Assembly: GCF_003667275.1 (NCBI RefSeq)
Contig: NZ_RCNV01000004.1
Coordinates: 124,001-188,000, forward strand
Length of the DNA stretch: 64,000 bases
From: Mesonia aquimarina
GTDB taxonomy: Bacteria > Bacteroidota > Bacteroidia > Flavobacteriales > Flavobacteriaceae
Direction: 5' to 3'
In this document: one piece after another, positions 16,476 to 24,681 of the stretch
Layout: every line of letters begins with the position of its first letter
How positions within the stretch are numbered: the stretch's first letter is position 1
Made by a program: the position numbers and the translations under genes
The notes under the pieces: generated by a model
Databases searched by the model: none
What the model saw: only the letters and a program-made list of their open reading frames with translations
What the model was told of the DNA's origin: nothing

Positions 16476-17195
16476 TTATCCTAAAATCAAATCTTGATAC
16501 CAGAATTGATAATCCCAAGAAGCTTTTTCTTCTTTAAAACAATCATCTTCATCAGAAGGAGTGTAATCTCTCAGAACTTTTTCTCCTAGTTTAAAACGAA
16601 CAGGTTTATAGAATAATGGACCATCAAAAACAAATGTGTGAAACTCGCCATTTTCTCCACAAGGGTCTACATCTGAAGGTAAATCGTTTAAAAATTGATT
16701 ATCTATTATTCTTCCGCAAAAGCTCTCATCTAAATATTTAGCGCTTGTACAAACCACAATTGCTTTATAGCCTAATTGAATAAATTCAGTAATTAGTTTA
16801 TGTGTATTTTTTTTCCATAAAGGAAAAACCGGTTGTAAATTAACTACTAGTAGTTCCTTTTCACGATAGGCTTTTAAATCTTCCAAAAATATATCACCAA
16901 AAATAGCGTGGGTAAAACCTTCTTTCTTTAAAAGTTGTACATGGTTCTTCATTTTGGTATTGTAGGTTTCTATTGACACATTTCCACTTAGAGGAATTGT
17001 ATGTAAAGGAATTTGTAAAGCTTCTGCTTGCTGTTCGAGTAAATTGATGGAGAGACCATGCATTGAAACTCTATTAAAATCTGTATTTACAGTGGTTACC
17101 AATTTTTCAATGGTATACTTTTTTTGATTTTTCAACATATGTAAAGCAAACATCGCATCCTTACCGCTACTCCAATTGATATAAGTCTTATTCAT
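16476..17195 (-). CDS. PP-loop ATPase, diphthine-ammonia ligase (Dph6) family
   Basis: A 239-residue member of the adenine-nucleotide alpha-hydrolase superfamily. The PP-loop is WSSGKDAMFAL at residues 8-18, in the SGGKDS position, and later parts read FGDIFLEDLKAYREK and CGENGEFHTFVFDGPLF, both hallmarks of the Dph6/MJ0570 group. In archaea and eukaryotes that group makes diphthamide, which bacteria lack, so the bacterial substrate is unknown; adenylation followed by amidation or thiolation of a substrate is expected. The start overlaps the end of aroQ by 8 bp, so the two are translationally coupled, but their functions show no clear connection. Confidence 0.85.
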   Translation of the reverse strand: MNKTYINWSSGKDAMFALHMLKNQKKYTIEKLVTTVNTDFNRVSMHGLSINLLEQQAEALQIPLHTIPLSGNVSIETYNTKMKNHVQLLKKEGFTHAIFGDIFLEDLKAYREKELLVVNLQPVFPLWKKNTHKLITEFIQLGYKAIVVCTSAKYLDESFCGRIIDNQFLNDLPSDVDPCGENGEFHTFVFDGPLFYKPVRFKLGEKVLRDYTPSDEDDCFKEEKASWDYQFWYQDLILG

Positions 17196-17619
17196 TCTTA
17201 TCTAATTCTAAAAAACTTAATACTGCTAATTCATAACTTTTTAATCCAAAACCACTAATACTACCGAAAGCGTGTGCTGATATATATGATTTCTGACGAA
17301 ATTTTTCGCGGGCATAAATATTAGAAATATGAACTTCTACAACTGGAATAGAAATTGCTCTTACAGCATCTGCTATTGCAATAGAAGTATGCGTATAAGC
17401 TGCAGCATTTAAAATTACTGCTTGAAAAGTTTGTTTAGCTTCTTGTAAGGCGGTTACTATATCTCCCTCACTATTACTTTGATAATGGGAAAGTTCTACA
17501 TCTTTTAGCTTAAACTGCAGTTGCATAAAATAATCATCAAAACTTTTGCTACCGTAGATTTCCTGTTCTCGTTCTCCTAAAATATTAAGATTAGGACCGT
17601 TTATTATTAGTATTTTCAT
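17188..17619 (-). CDS. aroQ: 3-dehydroquinate dehydratase, type II
   Basis: A 143-residue type II dehydroquinase, the usual length of this dodecameric shikimate-pathway enzyme that converts 3-dehydroquinate to 3-dehydroshikimate. The N-terminus has INGPNLNILGEREQEIYG, including the catalytic Tyr. NAAAYTHTSIAI (residues ~73-84) supplies the substrate-binding Asn and conserved residues, and EVHISNIYAREKFR (near residue 98) carries the catalytic His. The usual PG in the third motif reads NA here, a small variation seen also elsewhere. It is first in a two-gene operon with the PP-loop ATPase. Confidence 0.95.
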   Translation of the reverse strand: MKILIINGPNLNILGEREQEIYGSKSFDDYFMQLQFKLKDVELSHYQSNSEGDIVTALQEAKQTFQAVILNAAAYTHTSIAIADAVRAISIPVVEVHISNIYAREKFRQKSYISAHAFGSISGFGLKSYELAVLSFLELDKNE

Positions 17620-17642
17620 AGGTTAAAGATAGTATTTTCCAT

Positions 17643-17676
17643 AAAAAAAGCGAAGAGTTTAAATCTTCGCTTTTTT
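17643..17676. terminator. Terminator after first barrel gene, also for aroQ region
   Basis: AAAAAGCGAAGA and TCTTCGCTTTTT with a 7-base loop (GTTTAAA). It lies just downstream of the minus-strand barrel gene ending at 17694. Nearly the same hairpin recurs at 18291-18323. Confidence 0.9.
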
Positions 17677-17693
17677 CACATTGAGTGTTTATA

Positions 17694-18212
17694 TTAGAAT
17701 TTGTAACCTACACCAATCTGCAAAGAATTAATATGACCTTTAAAATCATCTCCTCCATCTTTGAAACGATTTGTTAACTCAAAACTATATCTAGCGTCAA
17801 TAAAAAAGTTTTCTGTGATATCATAACTTGCGCCAAAAGTAGCATCAATTCCAAAAGTATTAACTCCTTCTACAGCTTCTTCTAAATCTAATGTTCCTTG
17901 AGGACCAGCGAGGATTGCAAAACCACTATCTGCAATATAATATTTTGCTAATATTGGAATAAATAAAGCACTTCCTTCTCCAGCATTTCCATATAAAAGT
18001 TCTGGTTGTACATGAAAGTTTTCTGAAACTCCTATATCAACCAATCCTCCAATTAAAAATCCAGCTTCGCTGTTAGAAACATCGCCATCGGGAGTTTCAA
18101 TTTCTGCTTGAACATTTAAAAATCCAGCTTTAACGCCAAAATCTACTGTTTGTGATTGAGCTGTAAAAACACCCATTGCTACAACAACAGCTGTTAAAAA
18201 TAATTTTTTCAT
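17694..18212 (-). CDS. Outer-membrane beta-barrel protein (paralogue 1)
   Basis: A 172-residue protein with signal peptide (MKKLFLTAVVVAMGVFTAQSQ) and then alternating strands typical of the OmpA-like/PorT-like 8-strand barrel (VDFGVKAGFLN, ISENFHVQPELLYG, ITENFFIDARYSF), ending in Lys-Phe as many outer-membrane proteins do. It is the first listed of three such genes in a row on the same strand, each with its own promoter box and terminator. No ligand or binding role can be read. The strongest evidence is the signal peptide plus the aromatic, Gly-rich strand ends and the final Phe. Confidence 0.85.
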   Translation of the reverse strand: MKKLFLTAVVVAMGVFTAQSQTVDFGVKAGFLNVQAEIETPDGDVSNSEAGFLIGGLVDIGVSENFHVQPELLYGNAGEGSALFIPILAKYYIADSGFAILAGPQGTLDLEEAVEGVNTFGIDATFGASYDITENFFIDARYSFELTNRFKDGGDDFKGHINSLQIGVGYKF

Positions 18213-18238
18213 AATTTGATTTAGTTTAAATTTTGCTG

Positions 18239-18246
18239 CAAATATA
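18239..18246 (-). promoter_or_regulatory. -7 promoter box of barrel gene 1
   Basis: On the minus strand this reads TATATTTG, matching TAnnTTTG, about 27 bp before the ATG at 18212. Confidence 0.6.
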
Positions 18247-18290
18247 TTATTTTAATACAAACAACTATTTCATATAAAACTTTATTTCAT

Positions 18291-18323
18291 AAAAAAAGCG
18301 AAGACTTTAAATCTTCGCTTTTT
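18291..18323. terminator. Terminator after second barrel gene
   Basis: AAAAAGCGAAGA (18293-18304) and TCTTCGCTTTTT (18312-18323) with loop CTTTAAA. The stem is identical to the hairpin at 17643-17676 and the loop differs at its first two bases. Confidence 0.9.
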
Positions 18324-18345
18324 AATAGTATTTAAAATTCTCGGT

Positions 18346-18843
18346 TTAGAATTTATAAGCTGCACCTATTCCTAAAGCACTAGCATTACCTCCATCTAAA
18401 CTAATTCCTTTGTAAAATGCAAAAACATCAATTTTCATAGTTTGATACCCTGCTTTTGGTTGATAGTAAAAACCAGAATCACTAACTTCATCATCTGTAC
18501 TTAAAGCATAACCTAAGTCTACTCCTCCAAACCAGTTTTCTGCGAAACTATATCTTGCAGAAGCAGCAACAGGAATATAACTTAAATCTTCGGCTTCAAC
18601 TGTCCCTAATGGAGTGTCAAATTCTTCTCCTAAGAAAGTAGTATAACCAGTAGCAATACCAACATCAAAACCTTCTCCTACGTTCCAATGATAGCTAGCA
18701 TCAATTCCTAAGTTTAAAGTAGTAAATTCTTCTACGTCACCCATAGGTAAACCTACATGTGCTCCTAATTTAAAACCCTCTTGAGCTTGTGCTCCAAAAA
18801 TTCCCAGTGTTGCAATTGCAACAGTAAGTAACATTTTTTTCAT
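18346..18843 (-). CDS. Outer-membrane beta-barrel protein (paralogue 2)
   Basis: A 165-residue protein with signal peptide (MKKMLLTVAIATLGIFGAQAQ) followed by an 8-strand barrel pattern: FKLGAHVGLPMG, LGIDASYHWNVG, VAASARYSFAENWFGGVDLGYAL, and a C-terminal Lys-Phe. Its signal peptide and terminal strand resemble those of the two flanking barrel genes, and its terminator is almost the same as that of paralogue 1, so the row probably arose by duplication. The size suits the opacity-protein/OmpW-like small barrels. Ligand unknown. Confidence 0.85.
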   Translation of the reverse strand: MKKMLLTVAIATLGIFGAQAQEGFKLGAHVGLPMGDVEEFTTLNLGIDASYHWNVGEGFDVGIATGYTTFLGEEFDTPLGTVEAEDLSYIPVAASARYSFAENWFGGVDLGYALSTDDEVSDSGFYYQPKAGYQTMKIDVFAFYKGISLDGGNASALGIGAAYKF

Positions 18844-18873
18844 AATAGATTTATTTTAGTTTTAATTTATAGC

Positions 18874-18881
18874 CAAATATA
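18874..18881 (-). promoter_or_regulatory. -7 promoter box of barrel gene 2
   Basis: Minus strand TATATTTG, 30 bp upstream of the ATG at 18843, matching TAnnTTTG. Confidence 0.6.
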
Positions 18882-18950
18882 AAATTATTTTTAAATAATT
18901 ATGTTAAAAAATTAACTTTAAACATAACTTAATTTTCAGATAACATTATA

Positions 18951-18982
18951 AAAAAAGAGGGGTTTAAAAAACCCTCTTTTTT
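18951..18982. terminator. Terminator after third barrel gene
   Basis: AAAAAAGAGGG and CCCTCTTTTTT with a G/A-rich loop (GTTTAAAAAA). Unlike the other two terminators of the row it has its own stem sequence. Confidence 0.88.
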
Positions 18983-19001
18983 CTTTTTGACTAAATTTTA
19001 C

Positions 19002-19631
19002 TTAAAACATAAAACCTACACCAGCTTGCCATACAGAATTTTTAATATCAACGCCTGAGTCGTCATCACTAAAAATTTTCGATAATCCGTGGTTGTATCT
19101 TCCTTGAATAAAGAAACCATTATCAAACTTATACTCTACCCCGGCGGCTATGCTAAAATCAATATCATTTGGTTCTGGTAATAAATCTGAATTGATATCA
19201 CCACCATCTGAATTTGGTTGGTAATCTACCTCGTCATTAATTAAAAATCCAATTTGTGGACCTGCGTGTACGTTTAGACCTTCAATTAAATAAATTTTTG
19301 CTAATACAGGAATTTGAATGTAATCTAATTGATATTCTATATTTTCATCATTATCAAAAAGATTGTCTTGATCTATTTGTTTGATGTCAAACCCTTGTCC
19401 GGAATACAAAACCTCTGGTTGAATAGAAAACCGCTCTCCAAAAGGAACTTCGGCTACAAAACCAGCATTAAAACTTGTTCTAGATTCTGAATCCCAAGAA
19501 TCATCTCCTGTGAAGTTTGAAAAATTAACTCCTCCTTTTACTCCAATTTGCACTAAATCAGAATCGGCTTGTGCATGAGCACTTCCTAAACCTAATACTG
19601 CCAAAGCAGCTGTAAACAATAGCTTTTTCAT
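19002..19631 (-). CDS. PorT-family outer-membrane beta-barrel protein (paralogue 3)
   Basis: A 209-residue protein with signal peptide (LAVLGLGSAHAQ) and a barrel region that begins VQIGVKGGVNFSNF, the usual opening of the PorT/outer-membrane beta-barrel-2 family in Bacteroidota. It continues with RFSIQPEVLYSGQGF, YIQIPVLAKIYLI and LNVHAGPQIGFLI, all typical strands, and ends in WQAGVGFMF with the C-terminal Phe. True PorT functions in the type IX secretion/gliding machinery, but this family is large and most members have no assigned role, so I do not call it porT. It is the most upstream of the three-gene row. Confidence 0.87.
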   Translation of the reverse strand: MKKLLFTAALAVLGLGSAHAQADSDLVQIGVKGGVNFSNFTGDDSWDSESRTSFNAGFVAEVPFGERFSIQPEVLYSGQGFDIKQIDQDNLFDNDENIEYQLDYIQIPVLAKIYLIEGLNVHAGPQIGFLINDEVDYQPNSDGGDINSDLLPEPNDIDFSIAAGVEYKFDNGFFIQGRYNHGLSKIFSDDDSGVDIKNSVWQAGVGFMF

Positions 19632-19656
19632 ATCATAAATGTTTTTTGTTCGAGGG

Positions 19657-19664
19657 CAAATTTA
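19657..19664 (-). promoter_or_regulatory. -7 promoter box of barrel gene 3
   Basis: Minus strand TAAATTTG, 26 bp before the ATG at 19631, a TAnnTTTG match. Confidence 0.55.
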
Positions 19665-19745
19665 TGAGTCATTACATCAACATTATCACAATAAAAATTA
19701 AAATTCACTTAAATATTTATTAATATTATTCCTAATTTTACCAAT

Positions 19746-20645
19746 GTGAAATGGAATCAATTACTTAAAGATTATCAACATTATCTTAGAATAGAACGGG
19801 GTTTATCTTCAAATTCTATTGAGAATTATAGTTACGATATTCATAAGCTAATTAACTATTTAAAAGCGCATCAAATTAAAGAATCTCCAGCAGACATTCA
19901 AGAAAGTACCATTCAACAATTTATTTATTCAATTGCTAAAAGCTCTTCAAGTGTAAGAACTCAAGCTAGAATTATAGCGGGTTTACGAGGTTTTTTTTCT
20001 TATTTAATTTTTGAAAATTATAGAGAAAATAATCCGCTAGATTTAATTGAAGCTCCAAAGATTGGCAGAAAGCTCCCCGATACTTTATCTACACAAGAAA
20101 TTGATGAACTAATAAAAAATATAGATTTAAGTAAGCCAGAAGGAGAAAGAAATAAAGCTATTATAGAAACTTTGTATAGTTGCGGATTACGTGTTACTGA
20201 GCTTGTTAACCTTAAAATTTCTGACCTTTTTTTTGAAGAAGGCTTCATAAAGGTAAGCGGAAAAGGAAATAAAGAACGTTTTGTACCCATTAGCAATTAT
20301 ACTACTAAACTAATTGAAACGTACAGGAATAAAATCAGGGTTCATATTTCTATAAAGAAGCAGTTTGAAGATACTTTATTTCTAAATAGAAGAGGAGGAA
20401 AACTAAGCCGAGCTATGATTTTTACAATTGTAAAACGTTTAGCAGAAGAAGCTCAGTTAAACAAAAAAATAAGCCCTCATACTTTTCGTCATTCATTTGC
20501 TAGTCATTTATTAGAGAATGGAGCAGATTTAAGATCTATTCAACAAATGTTAGGACACGAGAGTATTACAACTACTGAAATTTATATGCACACTGATAGG
20601 TCTCAACTAAAAAAAGCCATTCAAAAATTTCATCCTAGATCATAA
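19746..20645 (+). CDS. xerD: Tyrosine recombinase XerD/XerC-type
   Basis: A 299-residue tyrosine recombinase, the length of XerC/XerD, which resolves chromosome dimers at dif. It starts with GTG at 19746 (MKWNQLLKDY); no ATG lies in a suitable place. The N-terminal SAM-like domain covers residues 1-95. The catalytic set is complete: R149 (CGLRV), a Lys in the KGNKER turn near 173, H245 and R248 (HTFRH), H271 (LGHES) and the nucleophile Y280 (TTTEIYMHTD). Position next to housekeeping genes and no flanking repeats argue for the host Xer protein rather than a phage integrase. Whether it is XerC or XerD cannot be fixed without comparison. Confidence 0.9.
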   Translation: MKWNQLLKDYQHYLRIERGLSSNSIENYSYDIHKLINYLKAHQIKESPADIQESTIQQFIYSIAKSSSSVRTQARIIAGLRGFFSYLIFENYRENNPLDLIEAPKIGRKLPDTLSTQEIDELIKNIDLSKPEGERNKAIIETLYSCGLRVTELVNLKISDLFFEEGFIKVSGKGNKERFVPISNYTTKLIETYRNKIRVHISIKKQFEDTLFLNRRGGKLSRAMIFTIVKRLAEEAQLNKKISPHTFRHSFASHLLENGADLRSIQQMLGHESITTTEIYMHTDRSQLKKAIQKFHPRS

Positions 20646-20747
20646 AATTGAGCTATGTTAGGAATTCATATTAAAATTCTGCTAAAGTGACATTTATATT
20701 TCTAAACTCTTACTAATAAATTTATCTTAGGTAAAAAATTAATTACT

Positions 20748-21684
20748 ATGAATTATTTAGAATTTAGAAACGGAGATAAAATGCCAGCAATAGGTATCTG
20801 AACCTAAAAAAGTAGAAAAAGCAGTTAAACACGCTTTAAAAAATGGATATGAACACATAGATTGCGCAGCGGTTTATGGTAATGAAACTGAAGTTGGAAA
20901 TGCTTTACAAGCCGTGTTTAATGAAGGAGAAATTAAACGAGAAAATGTTTGGGTTACCTCGAAACTGTGGAACAATGCACATAAAAAAGAAGATGTAATA
21001 CCTGCATTAAAAAACACTTTAAACGACCTAAAATTAGATTATTTAGATCTTTATTTAATGCACTGGCCAGTAGCTTTTAGACCAGGGTTAGAGGGGTTTC
21101 CTGAGAAAGATGAAGACTTTTTATCCTTAGATGAAGTTCCAATTATAGAAACCTGGAACGCTATGATAGAAGCTAAAAAACAAGGATTAGTAAAACACAT
21201 AGGAGTTTCTAATTTTAGCAGCAAAAAATTAGCTGACCTACTTGAAAAAACAAATGATGCGCCAGAGATGAATCAAGTAGAACTGCATCCTTACTTACAA
21301 CAAAAAGATTTAATAGATTATTGCAAAAAAAATAATATCCATCTTACTGCTTACTCTCCTTTAGGTAGTGGTGATAGAAGTGATGAAATGAAAGCTGAAA
21401 ATGAACCATCATTACTCGAAAATGAAACTATAAAAGCAATTGCTGAAAAACATGAAGCATCTGCAGGCCAAATTTTAATTAAATGGGCAGAACAAAGAGG
21501 AACAGCGGTTATACCTAAATCTACCAACGAGGGAAGAATTGAAGAAAATATTAAAAGTGCTGCTATAAAATTAAATGAAAACGATTTAAATGAAATCAAA
21601 AAATTAGATAAACATTTTAGATATGTAACAGGAGAGTTTTTTGTAACCGAAGGAAACTCATATTCGAATATTTATGATGAGTAA
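20748..21684 (+). pseudogene. Aldo/keto reductase with N-terminal frameshift
   Basis: The ATG at 20748 begins MNYLEFRNGDKMPAIGI and then meets TGA at 20799. In another frame, starting about position 20797, the sequence continues SEPKKVEKAVKHALKNGYEH, then IDCAAVYGNE with the catalytic Asp and Tyr of aldo/keto reductases, and runs to 21684. The catalytic Lys region (LYLMHWP) and the NADPH-binding part (GTAVIPKSTNEGRIEEN) are intact. The expected LGTWK between IG and SEP is missing, which fits a 14-base deletion. The downstream frame has only a GTG at 20914, past the active-site Tyr, so a functional start is unlikely. A real inactivating mutation or an assembly error are both possible. Confidence 0.85.
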
Positions 21685-21747
21685 TTATTTGATAAATCCA
21701 TTATAGGAATTAAAATATTTAATAACGATCAATAATTAATTCTTGTA

Positions 21748-21870
21748 ATGGATTTATTAAACATCATCACTTTCTTGTTAAATTTATTAGTCTTTTTAAT
21801 AATTATAACTTCAGACAATATTGATATAAAATTTCCTTTCAGAATAGTTGTTATAACACTCAATGCCTAA
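21748..21870 (+). CDS. Possible 40-residue membrane peptide
   Basis: In the 313-bp space 21685-21997 the only frame worth noting runs from ATG 21748 to TAA 21870. It encodes one hydrophobic helix (MDLLNIITFLLNLLVFLIII) followed by a short polar tail (TSDNIDIKFPFRIVVITLNA). No family or promoter box is recognised. Such hydrophobic frames occur by chance in A/T-rich DNA, so this is a weak call. Nothing else, neither tRNA nor clear hairpin, was seen in that space. Confidence 0.25.
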   Translation: MDLLNIITFLLNLLVFLIIITSDNIDIKFPFRIVVITLNA

Positions 21871-21997
21871 CCCTTAATCTCATAAATAATTGGTAAAACA
21901 TTGAAAAATGTTACTAAATTGAGCTCAGGAGAGTGGAACATTAATTTTTTTAATTGAGAATAATCTCAATATTTTATAACTTTTTAAAAATAAATTA

Positions 21998-23017
21998 TTA
22001 GTTGAGGTTTTTCAAAATTGCTTTAAGCTCCTCGTGGTTTTGCTTGGTATAATCTAAATGAGTTACTATGCGTAACTTACCTTCACCCATTGCACTGATA
22101 ATTATATTTTTTTCTTGAAGTAAATTTAAAAAACCTGACTGATCAATTTTATCTTTCAAATAAAAAATCACAATGTTTGTTTCTATAGGTTCAACCTTTT
22201 CTACATAAGCTTGTTCTGATAAAATCTCTCCTAATTCATACGCTCTTTTATGATCTTCAGCTAAGCGTTCAATATTATTTTCTAAAGCATATAAACCAGC
22301 AGCAGCCATGAATCCAATTTGTCGCATTCCGCCGCCTAAAACTTTTCGAACCCGCATAGCATTTTTCATAAGTTTTTCATCTCCTATCAAAACAGATCCC
22401 ATTGGGGTTCCTAAGCCTTTAGAAAGACAAATTGATATCGTATCAAAAACTTCTCCGTATTGTTTTGGGGACTCTCCTTTTGCTACCAATGCATTAAAAA
22501 GTCTGGCGCCATCAAGATGTAATCCTAAACAATGCTTCTCACAAACTTTTTTAACACGTCTTATTTCTTCAAAATTATAGCAAGCTCCGCCTCCTTTATT
22601 TGTAGTATTTTCTAAACAAACCAAACGCGTTAACGGACTGTGGTAAAAATCTGGGGGGTTTATTGCTTTTTCAATTTGTTCTGCTCTAATCATCCCCCGA
22701 TCTCCATCAATCAACTTACAAGAAACACCACTATTAAAAGAAGCTCCACCTCCTTCATAGTTATATACGTGAGCCCATTTATCACAAATTAGTTGTTCAC
22801 CGGGCTGGGTGTGTAATTTTATTGCAGCTTGATTTGCCATACTTCCAGTAGGAAAAAAAAGGGCATGTTTTTTTCCAAACATTTTTGCTAAACGCTCCTC
22901 TAATAAATTTACTGTAGGATCTTCCTTATACACGTCATCTCCTACCTTTGCATTTAAAATAGCCTCCATCATCCCGGGTGTTGGCTTTGTAATTGTATCA
23001 CTTTTTAAATCAATCAT
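21998..23017 (-). CDS. ltaE: Low-specificity threonine aldolase family PLP enzyme
   Basis: A 339-residue fold-type I PLP enzyme that should cleave L-threonine or L-allo-threonine to glycine and acetaldehyde. The N-terminus reads MIDLKSDTITKPTPGM, the family start, followed by GDDVYKEDPTVNLLE. HLDGARLFNA near residue 170 carries the Asp that pairs with the PLP pyridine nitrogen, and SKGLGTPMGSVL near 200 holds the PLP-binding Lys. Related GntG-type enzymes act on other beta-hydroxy amino acids, so the exact substrate is open. Single gene, divergent from prfB. Confidence 0.9.
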   Translation of the reverse strand: MIDLKSDTITKPTPGMMEAILNAKVGDDVYKEDPTVNLLEERLAKMFGKKHALFFPTGSMANQAAIKLHTQPGEQLICDKWAHVYNYEGGGASFNSGVSCKLIDGDRGMIRAEQIEKAINPPDFYHSPLTRLVCLENTTNKGGGACYNFEEIRRVKKVCEKHCLGLHLDGARLFNALVAKGESPKQYGEVFDTISICLSKGLGTPMGSVLIGDEKLMKNAMRVRKVLGGGMRQIGFMAAAGLYALENNIERLAEDHKRAYELGEILSEQAYVEKVEPIETNIVIFYLKDKIDQSGFLNLLQEKNIIISAMGEGKLRIVTHLDYTKQNHEELKAILKNLN

Positions 23018-23063
23018 TATTATATTTTTGATCTTTAAAACTATAAAATAAACCTGAAATAAT

Positions 23064-23093
23064 TTTGCAAAAACAAGCTAAATCCTATTTTTG
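23064..23093 (+). promoter_or_regulatory. prfB promoter
   Basis: TTTG (23064-23067) and TATTTTTG (23086-23093) are separated by 18 bp, a good match to the Bacteroidota TTTG/TAnnTTTG promoter. The start codon follows 24 bp later. Confidence 0.7.
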
Positions 23094-23117
23094 TTTATAA
23101 TAAATATTTCAAAAAAG

Positions 23118-24213
23118 ATGATAACCCAAGAACAGGTAAAAAACTTAAAAGATCGTGTAACCTCTCTAAAACAATATCTTTGACATAGATGCCAAAAAGG
23201 TAGAAATTGCTAATGAAGAGGAAAAAACCTTTGCCCCAAATTTTTGGGATAATCCTCAAAAAGCAGAGAAAATTTTAAAAGCACTTAACTCAGAAAAGAA
23301 CTGGGTGACTGATTACAAAGAGGTTAAAACCTTAGTTGAAGATCTTGAGGTGATTTTTGAATTTTTTAAAGAAGATGAAGCTTCTGCAGAAGATGTAGAA
23401 AATAGATACACAAAAGCACTTCACAAAATTGAAGATTTAGAATTTAGAAATATGCTTTCTGAAGAGGGCGATACGTTAAGTGCTGTTCTTCAAATAACTG
23501 CCGGCGCAGGTGGAACAGAAAGTTGTGACTGGGCTGCTATGTTAATGCGAATGTATTTAATGTGGGCAGAAAAACAAAACTACAAAATTAAAGAACTTAA
23601 CTACCAAGACGGAGATGTTGCCGGCATTAAAACAGTAACCCTAGAAATCGAAGGCGATTATGCATTTGGATGGTTAAAGGGAGAAAATGGCGTGCATAGA
23701 TTAGTAAGGATTTCACCATTTGACAGTAATGCAAAAAGGCATACTTCTTTTGCTTCGGTTTATGTTTACCCAATGGTAGATGATTCTATTGAAATTGATA
23801 TAAATCCTTCAGACATAGAGATCACCACTGCTAGATCTAGTGGAGCTGGTGGACAGAATGTAAATAAAGTTGAAACTAAAGTTCAGCTAACCCATAAACC
23901 AACCGGAATTCAGATTTCTTGTTCTGAGACACGATCTCAACACGATAATCGCGCAAGAGCTTTACAAATGTTAAGATCTCAGCTATATGAAATAGAGTTA
24001 CAAAAGCAATTGGCACAACGGGAAGACATCGAAGCTGAGAAAAAGAAAATAGAATGGGGTTCTCAAATTAGAAATTATGTGATGCATCCTTATAAGTTGG
24101 TAAAAGATGTACGTACAGCAGAAGAAACAGGAAATGTAGACGCTGTAATGAATGGACACATAGATCCTTTCTTAAAATCGTATTTAATGATGATGGGCCA
24201 ACGTGAAGAATAA
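23118..24213 (+). CDS. prfB: Peptide chain release factor 2, with programmed +1 frameshift
   Basis: The gene is read in two frames. From ATG 23118 the first 21 codons encode [20 protein letters not shown] plus Leu, then UGA at 23181-23183 in the context CTT TGA C. A +1 shift on CTT gives GAC from 23182 and the rest of RF2 ([16 protein letters not shown] and so on), for 364 residues in total, the normal length. The stop-recognition tripeptide SPF is at about residue 199 and GGQ ([11 protein letters not shown]) at about 244. RF2 reads UGA and UAA and so controls its own synthesis at this site. An SD-like stimulator such as AGGGGG is not visible upstream of the shift site, in keeping with the weak SD use in Bacteroidota. 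Confidence 0.96.
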
Positions 24214-24267
24214 TTGTTTAAACAGAAAAAATTAGTTATATTATATTCAAATAATTTAAAAAACACT

Positions 24268-24609
24268 ATGATTAAAATTTACCACAATCCCCGATGTTCT
24301 AAATCTAGAGAAGGATTAAAAATATTAGAAGAGTCTGGTAAAACATTTACTATTGTTAAATATTTAAATCAGCAGTTAGAAAAAGAAGAAATTGAAGAAA
24401 TTTTAAATTTACTGGATATTCCTGCTGAAAAGCTTATTAGAACCAACGAGAAAATTTGGAAAGAAAATTTTAAAGGAAAAGACCTTTCTAAAGAAGAGCT
24501 AATAAGTGCGATGCAAGAACACCCAAAATTGATAGAGCGTCCAATTGTAGTTACGAAAGAAAAAGCTATTATTGGTAGACCTCCTGAAAAAATTAAAGAC
24601 ATTTTATAG
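24268..24609 (+). CDS. ArsC-family (glutaredoxin-fold) reductase
   Basis: A 113-residue protein from ATG 24268; a longer frame exists upstream but starts in the prfB stop region. It opens MIKIYHNPRCSKSREGL, with the active-site Cys at residue 10 in the NPRCSKSR pattern of glutaredoxin-type arsenate reductases and Spx-like proteins. The later RPIVVTKEKAIIGRPPE segment is the ArsC family end with its Arg residues. No arsenic resistance gene (arsB, acr3, arsR) is next to it, and Flavobacteria often have such lone ArsC homologues, so arsenate reduction is not certain. Distance to prfB is 54 bp. Confidence 0.85.
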   Translation: MIKIYHNPRCSKSREGLKILEESGKTFTIVKYLNQQLEKEEIEEILNLLDIPAEKLIRTNEKIWKENFKGKDLSKEELISAMQEHPKLIERPIVVTKEKAIIGRPPEKIKDIL

Positions 24610-24681
24610 GTTTTTAACGTTAGAATAGCAATTAGATCATTTTTTTTATTTAATTTGTAAATTATACCTAAAACTTAAATT

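Noticed and set aside
20914-21684. Short intact aldo/keto reductase starting with GTG
   Set aside because: Such a start would remove the catalytic Asp and Tyr that are encoded just upstream in the same frame; a frameshifted gene explains the data better.
23305-24213. A 302-residue release factor starting at 23305
   Set aside because: The sequence continues upstream in the same frame to 23182 and then, through the CTT TGA C shift, to ATG 23118, giving the normal RF2 length.
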